Below are positions 17,071-27,176 of a stretch of DNA of 34,052 bases, piece by piece. Below the pieces are notes generated by a model. That model saw only the letters and a program-made list of their open reading frames with translations, was not told the DNA's origin and did not search any database. Origin of the DNA: Thermoplasmata archaeon. GTDB taxonomy: Archaea > Thermoplasmatota > Thermoplasmata > Thermoplasmatales > Thermoplasmataceae. How positions within the stretch are numbered: the stretch's first letter is position 1; every line of letters begins with the position of its first letter. A program made the position numbers and the translations under genes. Location of the stretch: NCBI GenBank assembly GCA_021846395.1, contig JAJZXB010000015.1, positions 1 through 34,052 of the forward strand, read 5' to 3'.

Positions 17071-18906
17071 ATGAAGAAAAATCATTTGATTTTAAAGAGA
17101 TCGTTAGTCGTAGCAGTTGTTATTATAATGGTTTCGCTATCCATTGTAAGCCTGTATCAGTCGAGCACACAAAACGCTTTTAATATTAAAGCAGCCACGT
17201 CATCAAGCACCTCAAATAATAGCACAATATATATTTCTCCCGGTCCATCACCTGCATTTACCAACAATTTCAATCCTTTCATCGGTCCGTGGAATGGACC
17301 AGTAGGTATAATGGGTTTAATGTATGAACCCTTGTTCCAGATCAATACCTATAATGGAACTGTTATCCCATGGCTTGCTACCAATTACTCATGGAATTCA
17401 GGTGCAACTGTATTAACAATGCATCTAAGACAGAATGTTACGTTCAGCAATGGGATGAAATTCAACGCTTCAGATGTTGTATATACATTTAAGGTACAGA
17501 AAAACGTATCAGGACAATGGACCTTTTTGAAAGGTATAGATGCCGTAAATCAATATGAAGTTCAGTTTACATTTAAATCCCCAAGCTCTCAGGATCTGTT
17601 TTATATAGGCTCTAACTTTATTATACCAAAAGCTATGTTTTCAAACACAACAAATCAATCACTTTTAAAGACAATGATAGTTAAAAACCCAGTGGGCACA
17701 GGTCCATACATGCTTGATAGTTTTTCACCACAGAAAATAGTTCTAAAGGCAAATCCAAATTACTGGCAGAAAGGTGAACCTAAAATAAAGTATGTGGTAT
17801 ATAGAGATTACGTAAGTGCCAGCGCATTGACATTGGCAATGCAGAGAGGACAGGTAGATTGGACTTCGGCTTTCGCACCAAACATAACATCTCTGTTTGT
17901 TTCGCACAATCCAAAATATAATCATTTCTGGTTTCCACAAGGCCAGCCTGTGACACTGTTGACAAATGACGCTTCCTATCCATTTAACACGTCATATTTC
18001 AGACAGGCAATCAGCGTGGCAATAAATAGAACGCAGATACAGAATGTGGGCGAGTATGGTTACGAAAAGCCAGCAAATGCAGCAGGATTACTATCTCAGC
18101 AGTTAGGTGAATTGAATTCAACAAATACCGCACTGGCGAAAAAGCTTTCAGAATTTAATATATCTTATGCCAAAAAAATACTTAAATCACACGGTTTCAC
18201 AATAAATAGCAAAGGACAGCTGGTCGAACCTAATGGCACAGTATTGCCTCCTATCAATCTTATGTCAGTTGCAGGCTATACTGATTGGGATACAGATATA
18301 TCAATAATAGCCCAGGATCTAAATCAACTTGGAATAAAAGTTATATTACAGACACCATCACAGAGTACAGTATCAAACGATATTATAACTGGAAATTATC
18401 AGATGGCTCTTTATGTTTCTACGGGAATAGGTCCAAATGCATGGTATGATTACAGCAGTCTTACAGGACCAGTACACATAGGATCAAATGCAACCACAAA
18501 TCCGGAAAGATGGAATACCACAGGAACTGGGTTTATGCACTATTTCAACAACTTCACGAATACAACAAATACCTCAACTCAGGGATCCTATATAAATCAT
18601 ATGGCTTCAATAATGCTTAATCAGATGCCAGTTGTTTATGTTATGAACTCAGCAAACTGGTATGAATATGTGAACTCTTCAATAGGTGGATGGCCCAGTG
18701 CTAAAAATCCATACTGGCTTCCCATGCCATGGTATCCTGGACCAAATGAGGTTGTAATGCTTCACCTATACATTAAGCATCCTGTAAGCAATACCGGGCT
18801 TAGTGCTTATGAATACTATATAGTAGGGGGAGTTGTCGTTGCAGCGATAGCAGGATCAGGAGCAGCAATGTATTTAAGAAAGAAAAAAATAAGAGGGGAG
18901 GAATAA
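17071..18906 (+). CDS. ABC transporter solute-binding protein, family 5 (Opp/Dpp type)
   Basis: Extracellular substrate-binding protein of 611 residues. Residues 12-30 form a hydrophobic signal or anchor (SLVVAVVIIMVSLSIVSL) after a basic start. The SBP family 5 domain follows (PLFQINTYNGTVIPWLATN, then VVYTFKV and PVGTGPYMLDSF). A second hydrophobic segment at about 582-601 (IVGGVVVAAIAGSGAAMY) ends in RKKK, so the protein is held to the membrane by its C-terminus. The mature part is very rich in Ser, Thr and Asn, with many NxS/T sequons, as expected for a glycosylated archaeal surface protein. Family 5 proteins bind peptides, but several archaeal ones bind cello- and other beta-oligosaccharides. 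The TrmB and GH1 genes downstream favour a sugar here. First gene of a five-gene operon. Confidence 0.93.
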   Translation: MKKNHLILKRSLVVAVVIIMVSLSIVSLYQSSTQNAFNIKAATSSSTSNNSTIYISPGPSPAFTNNFNPFIGPWNGPVGIMGLMYEPLFQINTYNGTVIPWLATNYSWNSGATVLTMHLRQNVTFSNGMKFNASDVVYTFKVQKNVSGQWTFLKGIDAVNQYEVQFTFKSPSSQDLFYIGSNFIIPKAMFSNTTNQSLLKTMIVKNPVGTGPYMLDSFSPQKIVLKANPNYWQKGEPKIKYVVYRDYVSASALTLAMQRGQVDWTSAFAPNITSLFVSHNPKYNHFWFPQGQPVTLLTNDASYPFNTSYFRQAISVAINRTQIQNVGEYGYEKPANAAGLLSQQLGELNSTNTALAKKLSEFNISYAKKILKSHGFTINSKGQLVEPNGTVLPPINLMSVAGYTDWDTDISIIAQDLNQLGIKVILQTPSQSTVSNDIITGNYQMALYVSTGIGPNAWYDYSSLTGPVHIGSNATTNPERWNTTGTGFMHYFNNFTNTTNTSTQGSYINHMASIMLNQMPVVYVMNSANWYEYVNSSIGGWPSAKNPYWLPMPWYPGPNEVVMLHLYIKHPVSNTGLSAYEYYIVGGVVVAAIAGSGAAMYLRKKKIRGEE

Positions 18907-18929
18907 GACAAATGTCAAGGTGCTAATAA

Positions 18930-19934
18930 ATGAGAATACCGATAAAATATATAATTAAAAAAATTTCTTTATTTTTTGTGGTTTTTATGGGAGCCATTAC
19001 GGTAAATTTTGCTTTGCCCAGAATGATGCCAGGAAATCCGGCACAGGTTGTTTACAGTCAAATATTAAGAGCAGGAGGCAGTGGAGTAAGTCCAGTATAC
19101 CTGAATCAGTTAGAAGTTGAATATGGCTTATCAAAAGCCCCTCTTTATATCCAATATTTTCAATATTTAGATAACCTATTTCATGGTAATTTGGGAGTTT
19201 CTATATCTTATTTTCCAGAGCCAGTATCGACAATACTTGCGCAGGCACTTCCATGGACATTATTTCTTGTAATATCCTCCATTACAATTTCTTTTTTTAT
19301 AGGAAATCATCTTGGCAGATACGCAGGTACAAATAGAAATACCGGAAAGGATCTTGCAATAGATTTATTTTCAATGTTTATGGCAGCATTTCCTGCATTT
19401 GTTCTTGCTTTTATTATTCTTGATATATTCGCAGTTTATGGCAATTTGTTTCCAATTGGTGGCGCATATGGAATAAGTGTTAATGAAGGTTTAAATGTGC
19501 CGTTCATTTTAAGTGTTCTTTATCATGCATTTTTACCAGCTCTTACTATAATCCTTATTTCACTCGGCGGATGGGTACTTGGCATGAGAAATAACATAAT
19601 TCCAAGCCTTAACAGTGACTTCATAAATTATAGTGAAAATCTTGGTTTCAAAAAATATCAGATAAAGAGCATAGCATACAGAAATGCAATACTGCCAAAC
19701 ATGACTGGATTTGCCATGTCCATTGGTTTGTCCACAAGTGGCGTTATAATAGAGGAATCAATTTTCTCCTATCCGGGTGTTGGCATGTATATGATTAATG
19801 CAATTAATTCTCTTGATTACCCTTTAATACAGGGCATATTTTTAATGGTTGTAATTGCTGTTCTTATTGGAAACTTTGCTGTTGATATATTATATGGGTT
19901 CTTGGATCCCAGAATAAGGCAGGAGGGAGATTGA
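18930..19934 (+). CDS. ABC transporter permease, DppB/OppB type
   Basis: Membrane permease of 334 residues with six hydrophobic segments. The N-terminal stretch PRMMPGNPAQ is typical of the DppB family. The cytoplasmic EAA loop, which docks the ATPase, is seen around GMRNNIIPSLNSDFINYSENLG, and the C-terminus VDILYGFLDPRIR is the usual DppB ending. It starts 23 bases after the binding-protein gene. It pairs with the DppC-type permease that follows to form the transmembrane channel. Confidence 0.93.
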   Translation: MRIPIKYIIKKISLFFVVFMGAITVNFALPRMMPGNPAQVVYSQILRAGGSGVSPVYLNQLEVEYGLSKAPLYIQYFQYLDNLFHGNLGVSISYFPEPVSTILAQALPWTLFLVISSITISFFIGNHLGRYAGTNRNTGKDLAIDLFSMFMAAFPAFVLAFIILDIFAVYGNLFPIGGAYGISVNEGLNVPFILSVLYHAFLPALTIILISLGGWVLGMRNNIIPSLNSDFINYSENLGFKKYQIKSIAYRNAILPNMTGFAMSIGLSTSGVIIEESIFSYPGVGMYMINAINSLDYPLIQGIFLMVVIAVLIGNFAVDILYGFLDPRIRQEGD

Positions 19935-19935
19935 A

Positions 19936-20889
19936 TTGGAAGAAAAATCGAATTTGAATGAAAAGAATATATATAATAAATCCACAAAATCAAAAGTGCG
20001 TACATCTGTGATAAAATCAACTTTGGGCACTTTGCTTAAAAACAATAAATCAAAGACCGGATTTATTATGCTTTTATCCATTATTACATTTTCAATTATA
20101 GGAATTTTTTATTCCCCTTATAATCCAAATGCGTACCTATTTAAAATTGCCCAACCACCCAATTCCGTAAATTTACTTGGCACTACAGGGTATGGGCAGG
20201 ATGTTTTCTCAGAATTGCTAAGAGGTGCAGCACCAACCTTGATGATTGCATTTACAGTGGGATTGCTGGGAACATTAATAGCCGTTCTTGTTGGAATATT
20301 TGCAGGTTTCACCTCAAAAACAACAAATGCCGTTATTAACATATTTATAAACATCTTTCTTGTTATACCTGGAGTACTGTTAATCATGCTTTTTGGTACA
20401 TATTTTATGGGAATACGCCAGAATCTTGGTTATTTACCAACAATAATTATACTTGTTATTACTGGATGGGCATTCGGTGCCAGAACCTTCCGTTCTATAA
20501 CATTATCAATTGTAAAACGTGATTTTGTGCTTTCATCAATATTGATCGGGGAATCAAAAATAAGCATAATAGTCAGACAGATTATGAGGGCAATCATGCC
20601 GATTATTGTTTCCAATTTTTTCTTCACATCAATGTATGGTGCAATGGGATTAACCTTCATTGAATATCTTGGTGTGGGCAATATCCAGCAGGTAAACTGG
20701 GGGACAATGCTTTACTGGGCAATAAACTATGAGGCATATTTAACCGGAACATGGTGGTGGATACTACCTCCAAGCATAATGATTTCATTACTAATGTTTT
20801 CATTGATACTCCTGAATTTTGGTCTTGATGAAATGGCAAACCCCTCATTGAGGGTATTTAAAAAGAAAAAGAGAGATAAAAATGAATGA
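19936..20889 (+). CDS. ABC transporter permease, DppC/OppC type
   Basis: Second permease, 317 residues. Residues from about 35 form the first helix, then HPF-type family sequence (LLGTTGYGQDVFSELLRGA) and the EAA loop near GARTFRSITLSIVKRDFVLS. The end LNFGLDEMANPSLR is a DppC hallmark. The start is TTG at 19936, one base after the DppB stop, with AGGAGG about 10 bases upstream; no ATG lies near enough to replace it. The tight spacing implies coupled translation with DppB. Confidence 0.93.
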   Translation: MEEKSNLNEKNIYNKSTKSKVRTSVIKSTLGTLLKNNKSKTGFIMLLSIITFSIIGIFYSPYNPNAYLFKIAQPPNSVNLLGTTGYGQDVFSELLRGAAPTLMIAFTVGLLGTLIAVLVGIFAGFTSKTTNAVINIFINIFLVIPGVLLIMLFGTYFMGIRQNLGYLPTIIILVITGWAFGARTFRSITLSIVKRDFVLSSILIGESKISIIVRQIMRAIMPIIVSNFFFTSMYGAMGLTFIEYLGVGNIQQVNWGTMLYWAINYEAYLTGTWWWILPPSIMISLLMFSLILLNFGLDEMANPSLRVFKKKKRDKNE

Positions 20890-21673
20890 ATTAATCAGAA
20901 CAGAAAATTTAACTAAGGAATTTGAAACGCGCAAAGGGTTTACAGGAATTACAAAAATAAAGGCATTGGATAATGTAAATATATCACTTTATCCAAATGA
21001 AATAGTGGGCATAGTTGGAGCCAGTGGTTCAGGAAAAAGCACTCTGGCTAAAATACTTGTATTTCTATACAAATCAACATCCGGAAAAATATATTTTAAA
21101 GACGAGGATATTACAAAAATACATGGAAAATCCCTAAAAAAATACAGAAAGGAAATACAGATGGTTTTTCAGGATCCATATGCATCACTTGACCCATATC
21201 ATTCAATAGAATGGCATATAAAAAGGCCATTATTGATCTCCCATTATTCAGGTAATATTGATGACAGGATAGATGAGTTGATGAATATGGTCAAGCTCAC
21301 ACCCCCCGAATCCTATAAGAATAAATTTCCACATCAGGTTTCGGGCGGACAGAGGCAGAGGGTTTACATTGCCCGAGTTCTTGCACTTAACCCACAAATT
21401 TTAATCGCAGATGAACCCGTATCAATGCTTGATGTTTCACTGAGAATAGACGTGCTTGATTTATTATTAAAAATAAAAAACGAGCTTGGCATAGGAATAA
21501 TTTATATTACCCATGACTTGAATACTGTCAGCATGGTTACAGATAGAATATATGTTTTGCATAACGGTGAGGTTGTTGAAGACGGTCATACAAATACCAT
21601 ATTGACCTCTCCACAAGATGGATACACAAAGGCGCTCATTGAAGCTGCATCGGATCCCTACAAAAGGATATAG
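20882..21673 (+). CDS. ABC transporter ATP-binding protein (Dpp/OppF type)
   Basis: A 263-residue ATPase that energises the transporter. Walker A GASGSGKST (46-54), Q-loop VFQDPY (95-100), signature VSGGQRQR (153-160), Walker B ILIADEP (173-179) and the H-loop in YITHD are all intact. Its ATG at 20882 overlaps the end of the DppC gene by 8 bases. It lacks the long cysteine-bearing C-terminal extension found on its partner, so the two ATPases form an asymmetric pair as in other Opp systems. Confidence 0.93.
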   Translation: MNELIRTENLTKEFETRKGFTGITKIKALDNVNISLYPNEIVGIVGASGSGKSTLAKILVFLYKSTSGKIYFKDEDITKIHGKSLKKYRKEIQMVFQDPYASLDPYHSIEWHIKRPLLISHYSGNIDDRIDELMNMVKLTPPESYKNKFPHQVSGGQRQRVYIARVLALNPQILIADEPVSMLDVSLRIDVLDLLLKIKNELGIGIIYITHDLNTVSMVTDRIYVLHNGEVVEDGHTNTILTSPQDGYTKALIEAASDPYKRI

Positions 21674-21682
21674 GTGATAATC

Positions 21683-22657
21683 ATGGATAGTAGTGCAATA
21701 GAAATTAAAAATTTAAACGTGGGTTATAATACTGAAACTGACTTTTCATTGATAATTAAGAATTTCAATTTATCAATAAAAAAGGGTGAAATATTTGGCA
21801 TTGCAGGGGAATCAGGTTCAGGAAAAAGCACTCTGGCTCAAGCGATATACCGGTCAGTCAAGTACCCTGGAGAAATAGAAAGTGGAGAAGTAATATTCAA
21901 GGATAAAGATATAATGAAAATGGAGGCAAATGATCTCAGAAAAATAAGGGCAACTTTATTTTCCTTTATTCCACAGGCAGCAATGAATGCATTGAACCCT
22001 GTTAGAAAAATCAGGTACCAGTTTTACGATCTTCTAATCGCGCATGGAATTTTGCCAGAAAAAAATAATGATAAAATATCTGCTGTGCTGAAAATGGTGA
22101 GATTAAATGAAAGTGTACTGGATAACTATCCCCACGAACTGAGCGGAGGAATGAGGCAGAGAACAGTTATAGCAATGTCAATTTTATTGAACCCCGAAGT
22201 GGTCATACTTGATGAGCCAACAACTGGCCTGGACGTTCTTGTTGAACATGAAATACTTAAAGATCTTAAAAATATTCAAAGGAAATATGGAATCACAATG
22301 ATATTCATAACGCACGATCTTGCAATACTGTACGAAATTTCAGATAGAATAGCAATGATTTATGCTGGAGAAATAGTTGAATTTGGGGCAAGGGATGATA
22401 TGCTGGAAAATTCAACACATCCATACAATTTTCTATTATTGAAAAACATTCCAAGAATTGGAGTGAAAATGGATAATATAATAAAGCTAAAGGGAAATCC
22501 ATCAAATTTCAAGGAGAATTTTCCAGGGTGTCAGTTCTATGAAAGATGCCCATTTTCAAAGGGAGAATGCTCCGAAAAACATCCAGATCTGAGGGAGTAT
22601 TCAAATGAACACTATTACAGATGTATAAGATTTCCAGAATGGAAGCAGAATGTATAA
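21683..22657 (+). CDS. ABC transporter ATP-binding protein (Dpp/OppD type)
   Basis: Second ATPase, 324 residues from ATG 21683. Walker A GESGSGKST (42-50), signature LSGGMRQR (153-160), Walker B VVILDEP (173-179) and FITHD are intact. The C-terminal oligopeptide-transporter domain has the usual cysteine cluster (FPGCQFYERCPF, then GECSEKHPD and CIRFPEW); in related proteins these cysteines can bind an Fe-S cluster. A GTG at 21674 would add three residues, but the ATG at 21683 has AGGTGAT placed just before it, partly over the stop of the previous gene, so it is preferred. Last gene of the operon. Confidence 0.92.
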   Translation: MDSSAIEIKNLNVGYNTETDFSLIIKNFNLSIKKGEIFGIAGESGSGKSTLAQAIYRSVKYPGEIESGEVIFKDKDIMKMEANDLRKIRATLFSFIPQAAMNALNPVRKIRYQFYDLLIAHGILPEKNNDKISAVLKMVRLNESVLDNYPHELSGGMRQRTVIAMSILLNPEVVILDEPTTGLDVLVEHEILKDLKNIQRKYGITMIFITHDLAILYEISDRIAMIYAGEIVEFGARDDMLENSTHPYNFLLLKNIPRIGVKMDNIIKLKGNPSNFKENFPGCQFYERCPFSKGECSEKHPDLREYSNEHYYRCIRFPEWKQNV

Positions 22658-22786
22658 ATAATCATGGATTTTGATACAATTTTAAAGTATGGAAATCCAT
22701 TCAACTGCATAAAAATAACCTATTTTTATCTTGAAATTGATCATAAATAATATAAATTTATATAATTTAAATCAATTAATATTTAA

Positions 22787-23791
22787 ATGGAAAAGGATGA
22801 TATATTTAATGGCTTATCAAAACTGGGGTTAACCGCATATGAAATAAAAATATATGAAACCCTTGTACTTGCTGGCAAGGCAATGACTTCAACCGAGGTT
22901 GTTAAGCTCACCGGAATTCCGCAGCCCAGAATTTATGATTTATTTAGCACACTGGTAAAAAAAGGATTTATAGAGGAAAGCATCGATAAGCATAAAAAAT
23001 ACAGGGCCGTACCTGTATTGAATATTTTTAAGCGTGAAAAGGAATGGCTCGAATCATATTCACTAAACATTCAAAAATATGTTGAAAATAAGAAAATATA
23101 TGAAAATGCGCCAACTAACTTTTTATCCTTATATGATGGTGAAAAAGATATAATTAACAAGACATTATCAATGATAGAAAGTGCAAATAAAGAATTGATA
23201 ATATCAATTTCTGGGGATAAATATGATGTACTGAATAGCTCAATTGAATCAGCGTATAAGAGAGGGGTCACCGTTGCATTACTGGTTTTCAATAAAAGCA
23301 AGATAAATTTTGATGGAGATATACTTTTAAGAAACATTGAAGGTAAACCGACTGAACTGATTGTAAGCGACAGGAAATGCGGGCTTATAAATATCGAGGT
23401 AAAATCAAAGAATAAGAAAAACTCACTATACTTTGAGGAGGATAATTTCATACATGTTATCTCATATTATTTTAACCAATCTCTGTGGCAAAATGCAAAA
23501 ATTCTAAAAAATTTTACAGCAAAAAAAGATTACCGGTTCTGTGATATATGGCTTACCTGTGATTTTATTGATTTCTTTTTATCAAATAATTTTTCCATTA
23601 CTGGAGAGGTTAGGGGATATTATCACGATGATTTGAGAACCATAAAGGGAAAAATAATAAAAACAGAGAGGATACCATTTGTTAGAAATTCCTTTTACAT
23701 AGAAACAAAGAATAAAATATATTCAGTTGGAGGGAAAACAGGCAACCTGGAAGATATCAAGATGCTTTTTTGTAATTTTAATCTACTATAG
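22787..23791 (+). CDS. TrmB-family transcriptional regulator
   Basis: A 334-residue regulator. Residues 1-75 hold the TrmB winged helix (GLTAYEIKIYETLVLAGKAM, IPQPRIYDLFSTLVKKGF). The remainder contains the linker and the C-terminal ligand-binding region of TrmB proteins. TrmB family members bind sugars and control sugar transporter and glycosidase genes in archaea. It sits between an ABC transporter operon and a GH1 glycosidase gene, all on one strand, which suggests that it controls both. It starts 129 bases after the operon and has its own AT-rich promoter (TTTATATAATTTAAATC at 22756-22772), so it is probably separately transcribed. Confidence 0.88.
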   Translation: MEKDDIFNGLSKLGLTAYEIKIYETLVLAGKAMTSTEVVKLTGIPQPRIYDLFSTLVKKGFIEESIDKHKKYRAVPVLNIFKREKEWLESYSLNIQKYVENKKIYENAPTNFLSLYDGEKDIINKTLSMIESANKELIISISGDKYDVLNSSIESAYKRGVTVALLVFNKSKINFDGDILLRNIEGKPTELIVSDRKCGLINIEVKSKNKKNSLYFEEDNFIHVISYYFNQSLWQNAKILKNFTAKKDYRFCDIWLTCDFIDFFLSNNFSITGEVRGYYHDDLRTIKGKIIKTERIPFVRNSFYIETKNKIYSVGGKTGNLEDIKMLFCNFNLL

Positions 23792-23845
23792 GATTAAGTA
23801 AGGGAATTTCAAAAAGTTATAAATAGGGATTCAAAATTTGCTGCT

Positions 23846-25291
23846 ATGTTTCCGAAGGGTTTTAAATTTGGATTTTCAGAAGCAGGTTTTCAATTTGAAA
23901 TGGGATTGAATGATATTGATAAAAACACTGACTGGTATATATGGTCTCGCGATAAATATAATGTTGAAAATAAGCTTGTTTCTGGCGATCTTCCTGAAAA
24001 CGGTCCAGCCTACTGGGATTTATATAGAAAGGACCATGATATAGCACAGAGCCTTGGAATGAATGCCGCAAGAATAGGAATTGAATGGTCAAGAATATTC
24101 CCAAATTCAACGGAGTCAATAAAAACAGGAATGGAAATTAAAGATGATGATATTTTAAGCGTAGAAATAGACGATAAATTGATGGAGGAGCTTGATAAAA
24201 TAGCAAATAAAAAGGCTTTGGATCATTACAGGGACATGTTTATGGATCTGAAAAAAAGGGGGTTTTATTTAATAATAAATCTCTATCACTGGTCAACTCC
24301 ATTATGGATAAATGACCCTTCAAAAAGAAATATAGAGAAGGACAATGCTGTAGGAAATTGCTTCAGTTTAAGATCCATAGGAGAATTTGCAAAATATGCT
24401 GCATATATTGCTTATAAATTCGGTGATATTACAGATAAATGGATAACAATGAATGAACCGAACATGCTGTTCAACGGCCAGTCAAGTACTGATTTATCGC
24501 CCCTAGCAACAAGAATAAGAAAAAAATTATTTGTTGAGGCACATTGCAGGGCGTATGATTCAATAAAAAAATATTCAAAAAAACCCGTTGGAATAGTATA
24601 TGCAAATGGCGATATGCAGGCCCTGACAGAAGATGATGTGGAAGCTAAAAACAAGGCTGAATATGAAATTAGATATTCATTTTTTGATGCCATAACAAAG
24701 GGAGATGTATCATGGTACACGAGTATAATGGACGAAAACAACAAAAAACATGGCAATTCTTCAAGGGATGATTTAAGAAATCATCTTGACTGGGTTGGAG
24801 TAAATTATTACAGCAGGGATGTATTGAAAAAGGAGGGGGATTATTGGTCAACAGTTACTGGATATGGCTACGCAACCGGAAACGTTGAAAAATCTATGGA
24901 CAACAATCCAGTAAGTGATACTGGTTGGGAAATATACCCAGAAGGAATATACAATCTGGTAATGTCATACCAGAAACATCTGAATCTTCCCATGATGATA
25001 ACCGAAAACGGTCTTGCTGATGCATCAGATAAATACAGGGCATATTATATTGCTTCCCATTTAAAATATCTTGAAAAGGCATATAATGACGGAGCCAAAA
25101 TAGAGGGATATCTGCACTGGGCATTGACTGACAATTATGAATGGGCAAACGGCTTTTCAATGAAATTCGGCCTGGCATCTTATGATGAAAAAACAAAGGA
25201 AAGAACTGTAAGAAATTCAGCAGAAATCTTAAAGGAAATTATAAAAGAAAATACTGTAAATGGAACGGTAGAGGGATTAATTCAAAAATAG
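23846..25291 (+). CDS. Glycoside hydrolase family 1 beta-glycosidase (LacS-like)
   Basis: A 481-residue GH1 enzyme close in length and layout to Sulfolobus LacS (489 residues). It begins with FPKGFKFGFSEAGFQFEMG, has the acid/base motif TMNEPN (Glu204) and the nucleophile motif MITENGLAD (Glu387, the same number as in LacS), and the typical C-terminal GYLHWALTDNYEWANGFSMK. It releases sugars from the non-reducing ends of beta-glucosides, beta-galactosides or cello-oligosaccharides inside the cell; there is no signal peptide. The promoter has TATAAATAG at about 23819-23827, some 20-27 bases before the ATG. Together with the ABC transporter and TrmB this forms a beta-oligosaccharide unit (inferred). 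Confidence 0.95.
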   Translation: MFPKGFKFGFSEAGFQFEMGLNDIDKNTDWYIWSRDKYNVENKLVSGDLPENGPAYWDLYRKDHDIAQSLGMNAARIGIEWSRIFPNSTESIKTGMEIKDDDILSVEIDDKLMEELDKIANKKALDHYRDMFMDLKKRGFYLIINLYHWSTPLWINDPSKRNIEKDNAVGNCFSLRSIGEFAKYAAYIAYKFGDITDKWITMNEPNMLFNGQSSTDLSPLATRIRKKLFVEAHCRAYDSIKKYSKKPVGIVYANGDMQALTEDDVEAKNKAEYEIRYSFFDAITKGDVSWYTSIMDENNKKHGNSSRDDLRNHLDWVGVNYYSRDVLKKEGDYWSTVTGYGYATGNVEKSMDNNPVSDTGWEIYPEGIYNLVMSYQKHLNLPMMITENGLADASDKYRAYYIASHLKYLEKAYNDGAKIEGYLHWALTDNYEWANGFSMKFGLASYDEKTKERTVRNSAEILKEIIKENTVNGTVEGLIQK

Positions 25292-25294
25292 TTT

Positions 25295-25328
25295 AAAAAG
25301 CAGCTTTTTTCCCAGAATTTTTTTAATT
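25295..25328 (+). terminator. Possible terminator after the GH1 gene
   Basis: A near-perfect inverted repeat AAAAAGC-A-GCTTTTT (25295-25309) is followed by runs of T (25318-25324 and 25327-25330). Oligo-T tracts act as archaeal terminators, and it lies a few bases after the GH1 stop. The three-part layout is convincing, but the loop is too short for a normal hairpin, so the T-runs may be what matters. Confidence 0.4.
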
Positions 25329-25568
25329 TTAAGCATATTGCGATAAAAATTACCATGTTATATCGTAGCTACTCTTCATACTGATAGAAAAACAGATAGA
25401 TGTTAAATGAATTTGAATTAAAATAAATGCAAAAACAATCGATGTGAGTATATGAGTATTAAAAAATTTAAACATAATGAATAAAGTATGGGGAAATTTT
25501 TGGCAGAAAGGCATATATAAATTGGGCAATTAAGCTAAAATTTTTTTTCAATAAAAATATAAATAACA

Positions 25569-27176
25569 ATGCAATTAAAAAAAATGAACGAAACCCTTTA
25601 TGTTCTTCTTCACGATTTTTTTGATGGCTTTAATGTGCATCAAAAACCCCATTACTTGAAAATAGAAGATGATATAATTGTAAGTCAGGGAGATTTAAAT
25701 GAAGATATTCTTAAAAAAATAAGCAGTGAAAATATAAAAATAATGGATTACAGAAAAAAGTTTGTTACTCCCGGATTCATAGATGCGCATAATCATTTTA
25801 TGCTAACGGCGTTGAAAGCACGATTTTATATAGACTTTTCAAATGTTTTTTCAATTGAGGATTTCGTAAATGTTTTAAAGAAAAATAAGAATAATGACTT
25901 TCATGGGTGGATTTTAGGATACAAACTGAATGAATACAATTTTAGTGATAATAATATTCCGGATAAAAAAATAATTGATAGGGTATTCGACCAAAATCCG
26001 GTATTTATAACCCAAACAACAGAACATTATGGGATCTGCAATTCTGAGGCTCTGAGAATATCAGGAATAGATAAAAACACTCCAGATCCTGAGGGAGGGA
26101 AAATTTCTAGATATTATAATAATGAGCCAGATGGCATTTTATATGAAGCACCTGCAATGGACCCTGTTAAGGATAAAATTCCTGGGTTTAATATAATTGA
26201 TTATAAAGATGCAATTTTATACTCCCAAAAACTGTACAGAAAGGCAGGGTTGTCATTTGTAAAGGATACGGGAGGAACAGGAAAGGACATAAATGAAGAT
26301 ATGAGAATTTGTGCATTAAATGAACTTTCACATGAAGGTAAAATAAAAATAAGAATAGGAATAGCACTCCCCATCTATTCCCTGAATGATCTGGATTATA
26401 AGGTGAATTTATCCAGAAAAATTGTTCAGAATGATTTTATCAAATTTTCGGGGTTCAAGCTATTTCTTGATGGCTCCATACTGGCAAAAACTGCATGGAT
26501 GAAAAAGCCCTGGTATGTGGATGGAAATAAGAATTATTTTTACGGAATAAATCTCTGGAATATGGGTGATTTTAACACTGCAATAGAACAATTATCCAAA
26601 ATTCAAACAAATATAAGTATACATGCAATTGGAGATAGGGCAATAGAAGAAGCCTTAAATGCCATTGAATATGCAGGTTTAAAAAAATGCAACTCCACGT
26701 TTTCAATTATACACGCTGATGTACTTTCAAAAGAAAATATGGAGAGAATAAAAAATTTAAATGTGAGTATAGAGACACAGTCTGCATTCATATATCATAT
26801 TGGAAATGCAGAACTAAACAATCTTAAAGGAAAAATGGATATCGAACTATTTCCTTATAAAACAATGATAAACCTTGGAATAAAAATAGCAAACAGTTCT
26901 GACAGTCCTGTATCAGATTTTTCACCTTTAACTGGCCTTTATTCCTCCCTATTCAGAAAAACAAAAAATAATGAAGAATGTTTTGATAAAAATGAATGCC
27001 TGGATATTGTAAACGCCCTTAAAATTTATACCTCAACGAGCTCTGATGTCATGGGCCTGAAAAACTACGGGAATTTCAATACAAATTCAATATTTGATCC
27101 GACTGTATTTGAAAATGATTATGCCTCACTTTATGCGAATTTAAAAAGATTGGGGGTAAGGATACACTGTTTATAA
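25569..27176 (+). CDS. YtcJ-like metal-dependent amidohydrolase
   Basis: A 535-residue member of the amidohydrolase_3/YtcJ group. Visible metal-site motifs are PGFIDAHNH (residues 68-76, His74 and His76), a later His in SIHAIGDRAIEEAL (about 350), a His in IIHADVLSKEN, and the catalytic Asp in NSSDSPVSDFSPLTGLYSS. The family hydrolyses C-N bonds in amides, often N-substituted formamides or similar compounds; the substrate cannot be named. There is no signal peptide, so the enzyme is cytosolic. It is monocistronic with no link to its neighbours. An ATG five codons inside is an alternative start. Confidence 0.88.
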   Translation: MQLKKMNETLYVLLHDFFDGFNVHQKPHYLKIEDDIIVSQGDLNEDILKKISSENIKIMDYRKKFVTPGFIDAHNHFMLTALKARFYIDFSNVFSIEDFVNVLKKNKNNDFHGWILGYKLNEYNFSDNNIPDKKIIDRVFDQNPVFITQTTEHYGICNSEALRISGIDKNTPDPEGGKISRYYNNEPDGILYEAPAMDPVKDKIPGFNIIDYKDAILYSQKLYRKAGLSFVKDTGGTGKDINEDMRICALNELSHEGKIKIRIGIALPIYSLNDLDYKVNLSRKIVQNDFIKFSGFKLFLDGSILAKTAWMKKPWYVDGNKNYFYGINLWNMGDFNTAIEQLSKIQTNISIHAIGDRAIEEALNAIEYAGLKKCNSTFSIIHADVLSKENMERIKNLNVSIETQSAFIYHIGNAELNNLKGKMDIELFPYKTMINLGIKIANSSDSPVSDFSPLTGLYSSLFRKTKNNEECFDKNECLDIVNALKIYTSTSSDVMGLKNYGNFNTNSIFDPTVFENDYASLYANLKRLGVRIHCL

